64,000 nt of DNA from Cyrtodaria siliqua (taxonomy: Eukaryota; Mollusca; Bivalvia; Adapedonta; Hiatellidae): assembly GCA_037043455.1 (NCBI GenBank), contig JAWPHD010001272.1:124001-188000 (forward strand), in the 5' to 3' direction. Within the stretch, counting starts at the first letter, position 1. Every line of letters begins with the position of its first letter. Both the position numbers and the translations under genes were made by a program. The notes under the pieces are model-generated. The model ran no database searches and had not been told where the DNA came from. It worked only from the letters and a program-made list of their open reading frames with translations. Of the stretch, positions 45,556 to 55,354 are shown in pieces.

Positions 45556-46373
45556 TATGTTGACCATGGTAGTAATTTATTATGCAAAGTAGATAGGTTA
45601 TTATGTTTGTTGCTGTCCGTGTTAATATTGGTACTAATATTGAAGATTAAAGGGACTGAAGGTGCTCGAAGCATTGTGGGTGTCCACACTACTGATCTGG
45701 GAAGGGTACAATTGCACGAGGCGGTACCATCATCATGTGTTAGTTTCATATTTAGTGTGCATATGCACTAAACTATGACCCTAGCATGAACTATATGATA
45801 TTGATTTAATTATTGTTAATAAAATATTTTGGTGTGTAAACATGGTAAGGCTAGACGACTCGGTTAGTTTTATATAAACAAATTATTGAAAGTAATTCAT
45901 ATGATGCATTACAGCTTATAAATTCTTGTTTTGTACTAGAAGTACACATTATCTGAATTGTACTGACCATTGTATTCAATTTAATCCTCATTTAAATTAA
46001 TATTTATGAATTAGCAACAAAACACACCAGATTCCTAGAGTTTTCCAGACCGAACATTTTATTAGCAATAATTAACCGGAAGATAACATGCGACTTTGTT
46101 AAATCTAAATGCATTATATATGCTCATCATATATATGATGAACATCAATATATATGGTTTTCATTTGCACTTGGATTGAAAACAATCAATTTTCTAGTTC
46201 TAGGTCATCTCCAGTCCCTTTAAAAATCTTACTATGATTCATAGAATGATTGATTAAATGTTTCTTGAAGCCAATAAATTTATAGTTTATAATTATGAAA
46301 CGTCTTGTTTGTCATTCTTTTGTTTATCCTAAATATTTCAGCATGTCCACATACCTGATAACGTGAATTTGGA

Positions 46374-46498
46374 GTGCATGGTCCAGTGGTAGAGCGCCGA
46401 ACTCCAGATCGAGGGTTCGATACTTGCCGCGGCCACGTGATTTATCCTTGAGCATGATAATTAATCCACATTGCTTAGTACTGGTTCTACCCAGGAAG
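46374..46498 (+). repeat. tRNA-derived SINE, plus orientation
   Basis: tRNA-like head with A box TGGTCCAGTGGTAGAGCG (about 46379) and B box GGGTTCGATAC (about 46413). The tail 'ttgcttagtactggttctac' and 'ccaggaag' matches the minus-orientation copy at 10466-10600. Intact pol III boxes make it a potential transcription unit. It is not a functional tRNA because the acceptor stem does not close. Confidence 0.75.
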
Positions 46499-46499
46499 C

Positions 46500-47105
46500 C
46501 ATCGATATTGATTAATCTAAGTTGCAATAACTTGTTTTGCAATCGATGTAAAATAAATATGTTTAAACTAAACCTGATAACAAATAAATATGTGCAGATT
46601 ATTATTTATATCTTCTGTAGTGGTGTGTGTGTCACCAAAGAATTGGTTATGATGGAAAAAGAAATTGCCATTTGCAATATTCAAATTATAGAGCAAAATT
46701 CCCTCTATTACCATGAAATGTAAATTTAGTTCATTAAAATTGGACAAAGTTTGGGAGGATAATAAAAGGCAAAATACCGGGATTGATTGTCATGTTTTAT
46801 ATTTCAAGGGACAATCGCGTTAAAATGACTGAAAGTGTCCAACATTTCTCCTTTGTTCAATTATGAAACTAAATCATTCGAAAGTGAAAGTAGGACTAAT
46901 ATCTATTATTCATTCTTCAGGGTCAGACCTTCATTTAAATACAGCAAATAGCCTACTAAGGTCTTACCAGGGATTTTATGTCGGAAATAGGGGAAGAGGC
47001 ACAGGCCCTCTAATAAGGTGAAAGAAAACACGTGATTTTTGAGTTAATGGGGAAACAATAATGTGATATCGAGATATACTGCAGGCAGAACTGTTACTTA
47101 AGTTT
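46500..47105. other. Non-coding interval left of the Polinton
   Basis: No gene recognised. Confidence 0.4.
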
Positions 47106-47109
47106 TGTT

Positions 47110-47325
47110 TAGTTTGTTTGCATGGTGTTTTACGTCATTTTCAACACGTGTAAGGTTATATAAGACGGTCCATTTTTTGTGGTGGAGGGAGACCACCCAC
47201 TTTTCCTGGGTAGAATCGGTACAATACACCTCACGCCATCTGTAAGAATCGACACAAGTCGAGCTCCAAGCTACCTTTTGTGTATTTGGCAGAAATTGAA
47301 GATTTGAGTGTGCAAATATGCAAAG
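47110..47325 (+). repeat. Dispersed repeat forming the left flank of the Polinton
   Basis: Shares 'ggtttttacgtcattttc'-type, 'ttttttgtggtggagg' and 'gagaccacccacttttcctg' phrases with 14505-14645. The Polinton target site lies just beyond it. Confidence 0.5.
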
Positions 47326-47330
47326 GAGGT

Positions 47331-47499
47331 ATATATATGTATTTTGGGGTTTCTGTTGTAATTTTCGTCTCACTCTGTTTCGCCTCAAATTACAACAGAA
47401 ACGCCCCAAAATACATATATAATAAATTACCATTTCATGGTGATTTACTTGATTTATTAAAACTTTTTTAGAATAGGGGTAGTGAAGATTGCAAGTTTA
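47331..47499 (+). repeat. Left terminal inverted repeat of the Polinton
   Basis: Starts ATATATATGTATTTTGGGG. Pairs with 61545-61713 with one mismatch that I can find (in 'acaacagaaacg' versus 'acaacataaacg'). Nested inside it, 47331-47364 and 47387-47420 are reverse complements apart from a 2-base bulge, so the terminal 90 bases can fold back on themselves. Confidence 0.92.
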
Positions 47500-47534
47500 T
47501 TTTTTTTTTATAAGTTATCAAAATTACATTCAAA

Positions 47535-48185
47535 TTAACAATTTTCCGACCTTGAATACAAAGGTGGTGGATCATACTCAAACATACTACTAAAACAATA
47601 AATCACACACTTTTTAGACTTTTTTTGTAAGTTTGCCATTGCTTCCTTTCTTCCCTGCTCCACTAGTTCTTTTTTTTGAACTTCACTAATTTCAAGTTTC
47701 TTTTGTTTGATGTCCTGTTTCAAATTATAGTATCTTTCCAGTTCATCTAAAATCAACTTAAACTCTTGTTCTGATATCTGTGCACCACTCAACGCTTTTG
47801 ATATTAACTGCTTTATACTATTTAACTTAGACTCCGCCAAAGTTTTTATTTCATGATGTTTTTGAGCTTTTGCATTAAGCTTGCGTCTGATAAAATTAAT
47901 ACAAACACCTGTAGCTCCACATACTATTGCTGCTATTTCTAAAGGTAACAAAACTGGAACAACAAATCCAATCCCAGCCGTAATAACACCTGCAGATATT
48001 AAGGTAGTGTCAATTCCATCTGTAATATTAATACCACGTTTATATTTTTTATAAAGTGACTGACGTATATCTCGTTCTGTAATTAACTTTTTTTCAATTT
48101 CTGAAATCTTTTGTAATCTATAATTTTGTCCGTCTTCCACTGGCAACTCAGGATATATACTTGGTGCTGTCGGTTGCTTCGGCAT
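47535..48185 (-). CDS. Polinton membrane/coiled-coil protein
   Basis: 216 residues. The N-terminal third has a basic, helical KISEIEKKLITERDIRQSLY stretch. Residues about 58-98 are hydrophobic (two membrane-type helices, around VITAGIGFVVPVLLPLEIAA and the next Cys-containing run). The remainder is a long charged coiled coil rich in K and E, ending with PPPLY. The topology resembles small two-helix membrane proteins with a coiled-coil tail. It is the leftmost gene, followed upstream (8 bp from its start) by the 170-residue ORF on the same strand, so the two are probably co-transcribed. The PPxY-like end could recruit ubiquitin-ligase WW domains, as viral late motifs do; that is inference. Confidence 0.6.
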   Translation of the reverse strand: MPKQPTAPSIYPELPVEDGQNYRLQKISEIEKKLITERDIRQSLYKKYKRGINITDGIDTTLISAGVITAGIGFVVPVLLPLEIAAIVCGATGVCINFIRRKLNAKAQKHHEIKTLAESKLNSIKQLISKALSGAQISEQEFKLILDELERYYNLKQDIKQKKLEISEVQKKELVEQGRKEAMANLQKKSKKCVIYCFSSMFEYDPPPLYSRSENC

Positions 48186-48193
48186 TTTTTTTA

Positions 48194-48706
48194 TTAATAA
48201 ATAAAAAAATAAATTAATTCAATTAATAATGATGCCACCGTATTTACAGCGGTAGCGTTAGCAACCTTGCATACAAAGTTAACAACAGAACCAGCACCAA
48301 TCTCTAAAGGTTTATCAAAGTTATCATGATTGCGTGGGATGATGTGAAGCGTTATCCCATAATTTGGTTGTTCAACACCATTGACAGAAACTATTACAGA
48401 TACGTCACCAACTAATCGTTCACATGCTAAACCTATTCCCATAATCCGTCCACGGCGTGTCATTACATGCCCCACATTTGTTTCTGCTCCACCGTTACCA
48501 AATGAGAGTATTCTATTCAACACAAGTGGGCCCTTAGCCTCTGCAAATATTGTTATAATTCCATATTTAAGATTATCAACTCTATCTCTCAAATGATTAA
48601 ACTGGTCAACAAAAGGCAAAACTTGCCTATGTAAATCTTGAACAATATTTATCAAAGCCTCTAAGTCTTCTGTTTTTTTAGGTCTTGTTGGTCCAAATAT
48701 ACTCAT
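48194..48706 (-). CDS. Polinton uncharacterised protein with coiled coil and beta-rich C-terminus
   Basis: 170 residues. The N-terminal 60 form a heptad-like helix (LEALINIVQDLHRQVLPFVD). The rest is glycine- and valine-rich with short beta-type segments (GRIMGIGLACERLVGDVSV, SVNGVEQPNYGITLHIIPR) and a hydrophobic end. A helical stalk before a beta-rich head is the plan of trimeric virus fibre or spike proteins, but I see no diagnostic motif. Same strand as and adjacent to 47535-48185; upstream is an AT-rich leader. Confidence 0.5.
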   Translation of the reverse strand: MSIFGPTRPKKTEDLEALINIVQDLHRQVLPFVDQFNHLRDRVDNLKYGIITIFAEAKGPLVLNRILSFGNGGAETNVGHVMTRRGRIMGIGLACERLVGDVSVIVSVNGVEQPNYGITLHIIPRNHDNFDKPLEIGAGSVVNFVCKVANATAVNTVASLLIELIYFFIY

Positions 48707-48732
48707 TGTTTTTTTTTATAAAAATATATTTT

Positions 48733-49377
48733 TTAAATAATTTCTAAAACACAACTCATAGGCAAACCGTGATTATCTATCTTGTTGCCATACTCATCTC
48801 TGACTTCTATTTTCAATTCAGTAATTGCATCATTCGTAAGACAGTGATATTCAGGATAAAAACTTGTATATACTATATCTCCAAACTGCTTATTTACTAC
48901 AGGTACAACACCAATAATAGTGCTTGGTGCACCATTGAAATAATTACTACTCGTATTAACTTGTTTCAGATGAACATATAGATGTTTATAAGGAGCTTAA
49001 TCAATTGGGTAATCTCCGACACGAATACCTTTTAACCATTTTCTGTCCTCGGATCCCAGCATTTTTGAAAGACCGCTTGACATTCGTGTCTCTATTGGCG
49101 TATCTAAAAAGGATGTAGCACTTTGGACAATAATGCCCAGGGTAATCTTTTCATTTAGAAATTTAAAACCTTTTATCAAGTCTTCAAAGTTATAGAGTCC
49201 ATCTGGTAAATGTTCTGTTTTATCTGGGTTTCGTGTCTTTATGGTTTCATGAATAATATTATACCAACCGATAGTGTATATTAAACTTTTTAATCCAACG
49301 CGCTTAGTTCCATCTCTATTATCGATATACTGTTGTAAATTAATAGAGTTGTCTATGTTTGAAATTGTATGAAACAT
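48733..49377 (-). pseudogene. Polinton conserved protein (possible minor capsid/penton), one in-frame stop
   Basis: A 215-codon minus-strand frame with a TAA at 48997-48999, after residue 126. Both halves look coding: the first begins MFHTISNIDNSINLQQYID and the second contains HLYVHLKQVNTSS and, near its end, GLPMSCVLEI. Beta-strand-like periodicity in the second half would suit a jelly-roll structural protein, and its place beside capsid genes fits a minor capsid role, but this is inference. The start lies 35 bp from the divergent gene at 49413, sharing an AT-rich promoter. Confidence 0.55.
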
Positions 49378-49412
49378 TTTTTTTTTAATATATATATAAA
49401 ATACAAATAAAA

Positions 49413-50670
49413 ATGATTTCTAAAGAATTCAAATATAACCCAGATGCTCATTATTCAAATACTTTCAGCAAGAAAGTGATAGATATAATAAATCAAAACA
49501 TAGTCATTACATCAAACGGTAAAGGCTTTAAAGCATCATTTCCAAATGTCTTTGAAAAATACAAACAAATCAGATGCTATAGTCCAAACCTGGGGAACAG
49601 ATTGGATGTCATTTTGGCAGAATCAGTTGAATTTTGCTATTTGGTGTGCGACAACTGGATGTGGCATTGATTTCAACAACCATCTAAAAGCTGATGCCCT
49701 GGTTGGTTCGTTATATCGATTTCATGTCTATTACCAAGTCAGAAGAATATTATTTGAGATGAGTGTAGCAATGCCGCAAGGCTCAAATTGGAATGCGTTT
49801 AATAACACATATAACCGAAACGCATACGAGAGAATATGCAAGGAGTTTAACATTGACTTAAATTCGGACTGAAGACAGAAACAAAGCTATAATGATGGTC
49901 TAGGAACAATTTATAATTACTGGACAAATATTGGTTATCATCCTTTGATAAATACTGTATACGACAACAAAACGATGAGTTTTACAGTCTATGAGAGTGA
50001 TAAAACATATCATATTGATTACATTGCACAAGGATCTGAAGCAGACAATAGCTGGTCTACTTTTATACTAGATTGTTCATTTGGATTTACAAGAGCTGGA
50101 GTAGAAAGAATCAATGACAGCATAAGAACATACTGCTGGGCAATCCTTGGCTCACAATCACAAACAAGAACAGATATACTTGGAACTGGAACGGCATTTG
50201 ATGCACAGAAACAATTTTTAGCAAATGTAGAGGACGCAATAAATAGCCCCATCGACTTGCCCAGTCAAATTTCAAGATATGACACCACCCTAAAATATGC
50301 AAGAAGTAAAGTAAATTTTGTCTATGGAAGTGGATTGTACATGTCTCCGAGTGACATGGAATTAAGAATCGGAATAATACAAGACTACAATAATGAAATT
50401 GTAATAGCAACCGATGCACAAGCCTTAGGATTGAATAATGATGTAAATGTAAAACCAGTGCCACCAAACAATATTCAACCTTTTCAAGGCACCACGACAA
50501 AGAAATTTTTACCGGAACATTCTGACTTTGATAAATCAATACATAAAACTATGGAGCATAACCCACCAGAAATAAAAAAAATAGCGATTGAACATGAAGA
50601 TAACAAAACAACTATAATTGTTGGTACCATAGTAATAGGTCTTGCTGCATTACTTATCTACGAGATTTAA
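49413..50670 (+). pseudogene. Polinton conserved virion-type protein with C-terminal membrane anchor, frameshift and stop
   Basis: The first ~45 codons are in one frame, then the conserved core (TDWMSFWQNQLNFAIWCATT, GSLYRFHVYYQVRRILFEMS) continues in another from about 49550, so a one-base shift lies near 49546-49590. A TGA at 49870-49872 interrupts the second frame, which then runs open to 50670. The C-terminal ~25 residues are a single membrane helix (TIIVGTIVIGLAALLIY). Related ORFs with the same WCATTGCG core are, from memory of the family, frequent in invertebrate Polintons; the function is not established. The 3' end overlaps the convergent 50654-51964 gene by 17 bp. Confidence 0.65.
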
Positions 50671-51964
50671 ACCACTCTTTGGCTGCCACATACAACAACC
50701 CGGAAACAAACACAAGCAAAGCCCATAGATTGTTACCAAGCCAATTAATAACATTACCTGTTGCAGATAAAAGCCATGATACTATTGCACCAATAACTCC
50801 TGGAAGTGCTGCAGCAGCTTTACCAGCCAGGTTGGCAAGAAGTTTACCAAGATTAAGTAGTTGTTTTTTTATCCAATCCTTGACACTTGATGGATCAGGT
50901 TTTGGAGTTGGAGTTGGCGCAGTCCCTCCTCCCGTTGTAGGAATAATGGCCTCAACTAAAACCCCAATAATCATACCAAACGCAGTCAAAATACTAACAA
51001 TAGTAATACCTTGCTCCCTAAACAAGGTTTTGATCCTCTCACCAAGAGTTGTATCCTCGTTTAGCATTTTGTTTATTGTCTCTTTTATCCTGCTTACTTG
51101 GTTACGAAAAGCTTCTCTGTTTTCATTAATGACATCCATTCTTGCACCTCTCTCAACTTCAAGGTCTTTGATGCGATCGCTAATTCTCTTTATCTGGAAT
51201 TTATCATCGTCAGGCTTAGCTTGTTCTAACTTTTGTTTTTCTCTTGTTATGTCTTTATCAAGTTGTGTGAGTTTTGCCAAGTTATTGGTGAGTTCTTCCT
51301 TGACAGTTGTCATCGCTTTTACTATTCCATCCATTTCACGCTTGTCTATATTTGTTTGTGTTGAAACATTAGGACGCTCATAAAGAGCACTTTCTATTGA
51401 CTGTGCTGTGTTATCCACAATATTTGATAAATCTTGTAATGGAATAGCATCCACGTCTGGTAAATCGTTTCTTGTGCTTTCCAACGATTGTCGAAATTCT
51501 TGTGATACTTTTGTTTTACTGTCATACTCCGGCAAATTCAAAAATTGTCTTACCGCCATTGTTCCCCCACAGCCAACAACCCTGTTATATTCACCTACCA
51601 AAGAACCAAGAGCAAGAAATGTAAAAGAACCTTGCTTGGCAGTTATTCTTATTTCTTTATCACCAAACAACCACCAGTATAATGTTTTACCATCAGATGA
51701 TACTTTAAACTGGTCATAATCCATTTTGTCCGGTGTCATCTTATATCGTTTTCCTATTTCATTATAAAAGGATTTTACAAGATTTTTTTTGTGTGCTTCA
51801 AGTTGGGATTCTTTCAGCCTCCCTCCAAGGTCAGTAAGATGATCGCTTTCATTAAGAAAACTTCTTTGAACAGGCTCATCAGGCACCATTGGTAAATTAT
51901 CATCATAATATTCATCATATTCATCTGGATCGTACACAGGATTGTCAAATCCACCCTCAGCCAT
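50654..51964 (-). CDS. Polinton large coiled-coil, membrane-active protein
   Basis: An intact 436-residue ORF. The N-terminus is very acidic (DNPVYDPDEYDEYYDDNLP). The middle (about 205-305) is a charged coiled coil. Residues about 315-340 form a hydrophobic helix, followed by a Gly/Thr/Pro linker and an amphipathic alanine/leucine-rich C-terminus with two more hydrophobic runs (LPGVIGAIVSWLLSATGNV, LWALLVFVSGLLYVA) and a basic end. A virion membrane-penetration or minor structural role is plausible given the hydrophobic tail. It starts 47 bp from the divergent capsid gene, with AT-rich inverted promoter sequence between. One of the few genes here without lesions. Confidence 0.6.
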   Translation of the reverse strand: MAEGGFDNPVYDPDEYDEYYDDNLPMVPDEPVQRSFLNESDHLTDLGGRLKESQLEAHKKNLVKSFYNEIGKRYKMTPDKMDYDQFKVSSDGKTLYWWLFGDKEIRITAKQGSFTFLALGSLVGEYNRVVGCGGTMAVRQFLNLPEYDSKTKVSQEFRQSLESTRNDLPDVDAIPLQDLSNIVDNTAQSIESALYERPNVSTQTNIDKREMDGIVKAMTTVKEELTNNLAKLTQLDKDITREKQKLEQAKPDDDKFQIKRISDRIKDLEVERGARMDVINENREAFRNQVSRIKETINKMLNEDTTLGERIKTLFREQGITIVSILTAFGMIIGVLVEAIIPTTGGGTAPTPTPKPDPSSVKDWIKKQLLNLGKLLANLAGKAAAALPGVIGAIVSWLLSATGNVINWLGNNLWALLVFVSGLLYVAAKEWFKSRR

Positions 51965-52011
51965 TGTTTATTTTATTTAATTTTAAAAAATATATTTAAA
52001 AAATAAAAACA
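51965..52011. promoter_or_regulatory. Divergent AT-rich promoter between membrane protein and capsid genes
   Basis: 47 bp made almost only of A and T. 'ttgtttattttatttaa' on the left mirrors 'tttaaaaaataaaaacaa' on the right, so each start codon is preceded by a similar element. Confidence 0.5.
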
Positions 52012-53278
52012 ATGTCAGCTTACGGAAACAAACTCAACCCTCATAGAAAACTAAGAGAACCTCATGGTACCAAAGGCATCCGCACAAGTGTAGTAATAAC
52101 TAATAATCCCTCAACAATAGACCAAAACCAGCAACTGCTTGTTAGATTTCCCAACCTAAGTACTAATGATGTGATAGTTCCACGTACTGCTCGTCTTGCC
52201 TTTGAAATAGAACTTAAAAGCAGAACAGACGCCAACGCTACTCTATACCAGAATCTGGGTAGAACAATTGTAAAAAATGACAATAAGAATAAGTGGCAAT
52301 GAAGTCATGTCAATAGATGACAGTGATATATATCATTGTTATGTAGATTTATGGAAAAGCCCTACCGAAAGATTAAACATAGCTTACCAAGGTATTGGTA
52401 AAGCAAACATGCTAAAACATAGAGTTGGTGCGGGAGATGCTTCCTCAGACACCGAAGATGAAGCTATAGCAGCAGCTTATGGAAATAGATTTTGTATTCC
52501 ACTGGACTTTGAAATGTTAGAAAGTCATATGCCATTTTATCAAGCGGGGCTTGGTGATAGGTTAGAATATGAATTAACGTTTAACGATTATAACAAAGTT
52601 ATCAAAAGCAGTGATGCTGATGCATCTTATGTAATAAAAAATATCTGCTTGGAATTTGATATGGTTAGTGATGTTGAATTAGCCAGACAAATAAGACAGC
52701 AAATCAATGGTAAGATAGTATTTATGTATGATCGTATCTTGCGACATAGAAAAATAATAGCAAACAAATCTGAAACCCTTTGGAACATCAACATTAATAC
52801 ACCAGCACAGAGCATGAAAGGTATTTTAATGCTGTTTGAAGACCCAGAAAGAACAAGCACAGAAACCTATTACAACCCAAAGATTGAAAAGGTTGAAATG
52901 ACAATAGAGGGAGTACCAAATCAGTTTTATAGTCAGGGCATGAAGGCATATCAACATTGGGATGAAATCAACAAATATTTTGCCTTAACATCAAAAAGAA
53001 ACAAAGAGACAGAAATAGCAGCGAGGGACTTAAACTTTACCAATGTTTCTCTTGAGACCTATCTAACAAAATCATATGCTTTGTGGCTTTACCTTAGAAC
53101 ATGTGATGACAATTTATTATACGGCAGTGGAAGAAAAATAGAAAACGGCAGTGAAGGCATAACGATATTAATAAATAAAAAAGCAGATTCAGATCAACCT
53201 TTAAATATTTATATATATATAATACAAGATGCGCAAATCAATTTCGAAGACGGAAGATTCAAAGAAGTACGATACTAG
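52012..53278 (+). pseudogene. Polinton major capsid protein (double jelly-roll), one frameshift
   Basis: The first 88 or so codons (52012 to about 52275) carry VPRTARLAFEIELKSR. The rest (52277-53278) carries SGNEVMSIDDSDIYHCY, YGNRFCIPLDFEMLESHMPF, DRLEYELTFNDYN, EFDMVSDVELARQIR and KGILMLFEDP. The two frames meet at the A-run 52272-52277, so a single-base change in a homopolymer separates them. Total about 420 residues, compatible with short Polinton capsid proteins, which form the icosahedral shell and share the double jelly-roll fold of nucleocytoplasmic large DNA viruses. The fold is assigned from family resemblance and position next to the packaging ATPase. The end overlaps the ATPase start by 50 bp. 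Confidence 0.72.
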
Positions 53279-53888
53279 TTTACAACACAAATATCCACAC
53301 AGTGCCATTATCTGTGGTCAGACAGGCTGTGGTAAAACAGAGTTTGTTCTTGACATACTTGAACAAGAGTATGTTGGAGTTTTTGAACATATAATTATAT
53401 TGTGTCCAACCATAGAGTGGAACGAGGCTTATAAAAATAGATCCTGGATAGGAGATGTAAGACATCCAAAAAAATAATTGTCAATCCCGTTAGCAAAGGC
53501 AAAGAAATGTTATAAGAACTGTTGCGTTTATTTTTCAAACAATATGCTGACAAGCCCACATTATACATCATTGATGATTGCTCAGCCACAAAAGAATTAA
53601 CAAAGAAAAAAGATATGTTATCAGGGTTGGCATTTTCTGGTCGCCAAACAATCAGTGTGGGTTATTTCACAGAGATATAATTCTGTATTGAAAGATTTAA
53701 GGGAGCAAGCAAAATGGTTGTGTATGTTTTACACTAAGGACAGAGATAGTTATGAAAATTGTTTGAGAGAAAATGATGTTATTCCGACGCTGGAAGAGAG
53801 AACGAGAATAAGAAAAGCTTTAGCAAAAACTAAATATTCCAAGTTAATTTTGAGGACCGACCAACCAACTGGTTATTGGGTTGAATAA
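53229..53888 (+). pseudogene. Polinton FtsK/HerA-type genome-packaging ATPase, three lesions
   Basis: Walker A G-Q-T-G-C-G-K-T lies at residues 30-37 of the first segment. Walker B (TLYIIDDCS) lies at about 53558-53584 in a second frame. The C-terminal part (53655-53888, WVISQRYNSVLKDLREQA) is back in the first frame. Lesions: a shift at the A7 run 53468-53474, a TAA at 53513-53515 in the middle frame, and a second shift near 53643-53655. The family pumps DNA into preformed capsids (A32-like ATPase). Length about 220 residues is normal for the group. It overlaps the capsid gene, as expected for a co-expressed packaging module. Confidence 0.82.
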
Positions 53889-53899
53889 TTTTTAACAGC

Positions 53900-54200
53900 A
53901 ATGCTTTTTTTTCTAACAGCATTGCTTTGTTGCTAATAGTAATACTAACAGCAAAGTAGCAATACTGACATGAAAATATTAGAAAATATAGTAATGCTTA
54001 TAGCATTGCTCATAGTAAATTAGTAATGCTTATAGCATTGATCATAGCAAAGTAGCAATATTAATAGCAATGCTTGCAGCAAATTAACAATGCTAATAAA
54101 AAAAATAGCAATATTAATAACAATGCTATTAACAATACTAACAATTACTAGTTGCATGAATATCGCAGCTGGTTGTTTTATGTTTTATGTTTATTTCAAG
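53900..54200 (+). repeat. Degenerate 'agcaatgctaata' repeat inside the Polinton
   Basis: 'agcattgct', 'agcaatgct' and 'agcaatactaac' units of 9-12 bp recur about twenty times between the ATPase and the next gene. This is the only gap of more than 300 bp in the element. It may be an expanded spacer or a decayed gene; no frame resembling a protease is visible here. Confidence 0.65.
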
Positions 54201-54227
54201 ATAAAAAATTAAATTATTAATATAAAA

Positions 54228-54716
54228 ATGAATGCGGAAGAACTATTACAAGATATATCGGAAGGTTTCACAGAACGTGATGAATCAAAGCAACAAGAAA
54301 CAAAAAAAGAAAGATTATCAGCCATAGTGGCTGGCGGCGGTAGTCGTCAATATTTGGGTAAAGACATACATCTCACGAATATAGATGGCATGCCACCGGA
54401 TGAAATTAACAAACTGTACTGCAGATATGAAGCAAGGCTTGGGGCAAGCATGACTAAGACTTTAGGCAATTCTTTTATTAACTTGTATGTGATGGGAGTA
54501 TCAAAATATTTTAATGTGACAAATCCACCAAAGCTGATAGAAGATTTGGAGGAAGACACATTTATTAATCATGCTTTGACAAGTGCTTGTTGTAAGTTGT
54601 ATTACAGGTATGGAATGTGCTTAGCGCCATTTACAGCAATACTGACAACTGTTAGACATATTGATTTTAATAAAAATAAAAATATAGATAATATAAATGG
54701 AGAACCAAGAGAGTGA
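54228..54716 (+). CDS. Polinton conserved protein, unknown function
   Basis: An intact 162-residue ORF with a charged N-terminus (EELLQDISEGFTERDESKQ), a glycine-rich patch (VAGGGSRQYLG), and a mostly helical C-terminal half with three cysteines (SACCKLYYRYGMCL). An AT-rich leader precedes the start. Its last 20 bp overlap the start of the next gene (54697), so the two are translated from one transcript region. No enzyme motif seen. Confidence 0.55.
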   Translation: MNAEELLQDISEGFTERDESKQQETKKERLSAIVAGGGSRQYLGKDIHLTNIDGMPPDEINKLYCRYEARLGASMTKTLGNSFINLYVMGVSKYFNVTNPPKLIEDLEEDTFINHALTSACCKLYYRYGMCLAPFTAILTTVRHIDFNKNKNIDNINGEPRE

Positions 54717-55053
54717 AGTTATACCTGTTGTTACACAACCTGTTGAACAACAAAAAGTAAAAAATTCAAAATGAATAGAGGCTGGGAAAAAAGGAGCAGC
54801 GGCAAGAAAGGCAAAGCGTTTGCTTCAAGATGCTGCAAAGCAAGATGGTGCACATCAAATAACAAAAATAACAATAGATGAAGAGGAACCAGAAATCAAA
54901 ATAAACGTATACAAAAATTATATTCCACCATGTCTGGTTTTATTAGGCATTGCTGGGTTGGGTTTGTATACTTATAACAAGAAATATGCTACGCAACCTG
55001 TGCAACCTGCTGCTGTTCGTGTTGCACCAAAAGACCCGTTTGATTGTTTTTAA
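54697..55053 (+). pseudogene. Polinton single-pass membrane protein with an in-frame TGA
   Basis: The frame opens at 54697 (MENQESEVIPVV), meets TGA at 54772-54774, and continues open to 55053. The part after the stop is clearly coding: a basic GKKGAAARKAKRLLQ helix, then one membrane helix (IPPCLVLLGIAGLGLYTY), then a short proline-rich tail. The stop stands where a tryptophan codon (TGG) would be one base away; read as TGA it disrupts the gene. The shorter product from the ATG at 54820 would keep the membrane helix. Small basic single-pass proteins of this kind are frequent in Polintons. Confidence 0.55.
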
Positions 55054-55094
55054 TAATTTATTTAAAAAAATAATATAAAAAATAATATAAAAAA

Positions 55095-55331
55095 ATGGCA
55101 GCAAGTATTGACGGAAAACAAATTGTAAATATGATGTATCACGCTGGAGTGGAAACACTTCTAACTGTTGGATATTCTGATGTTGGCAGAAAACTACTAA
55201 AAAGACCAGCCCCTAAAGTGGATTTTAATATGGTAGATGTTGGGATGCTGTCTGTGGATATATTGTTAGCAATGGCTACAAAGGATATGCTGATTAAGCA
55301 AGGTATTATTCCTGCGGATATTACGAAATAA
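55095..55331 (+). CDS. Polinton small conserved protein
   Basis: 78 residues, intact. Predicted mostly helical, with hydrophobic segments near the end (VGMLSVDILLAMATKDML) that may associate with membranes. An AT-rich leader of repeated 'aataatataaaaa' precedes the ATG by 0-10 bp. 23 bp separate it from the next gene. Function unknown. Confidence 0.5.
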   Translation: MAASIDGKQIVNMMYHAGVETLLTVGYSDVGRKLLKRPAPKVDFNMVDVGMLSVDILLAMATKDMLIKQGIIPADITK

Positions 55332-55354
55332 TTTTTAAAAATATATATAAAAAA

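Noticed and set aside
46374..46450. tRNA gene
   Set aside because: Good A and B boxes, but the acceptor stem does not close and a SINE tail follows that is shared with 10466-10600.
47110..47325. Part of the Polinton beyond the left terminal repeat
   Set aside because: The same sequence occurs at 14505-14645 without a Polinton, so it is pre-existing flank.
50679..51383. 234-residue plus-strand ORF opposite the 436-residue Polinton gene
   Set aside because: Antisense shadow: the opposite strand has coherent coiled-coil and membrane features and the promoter.
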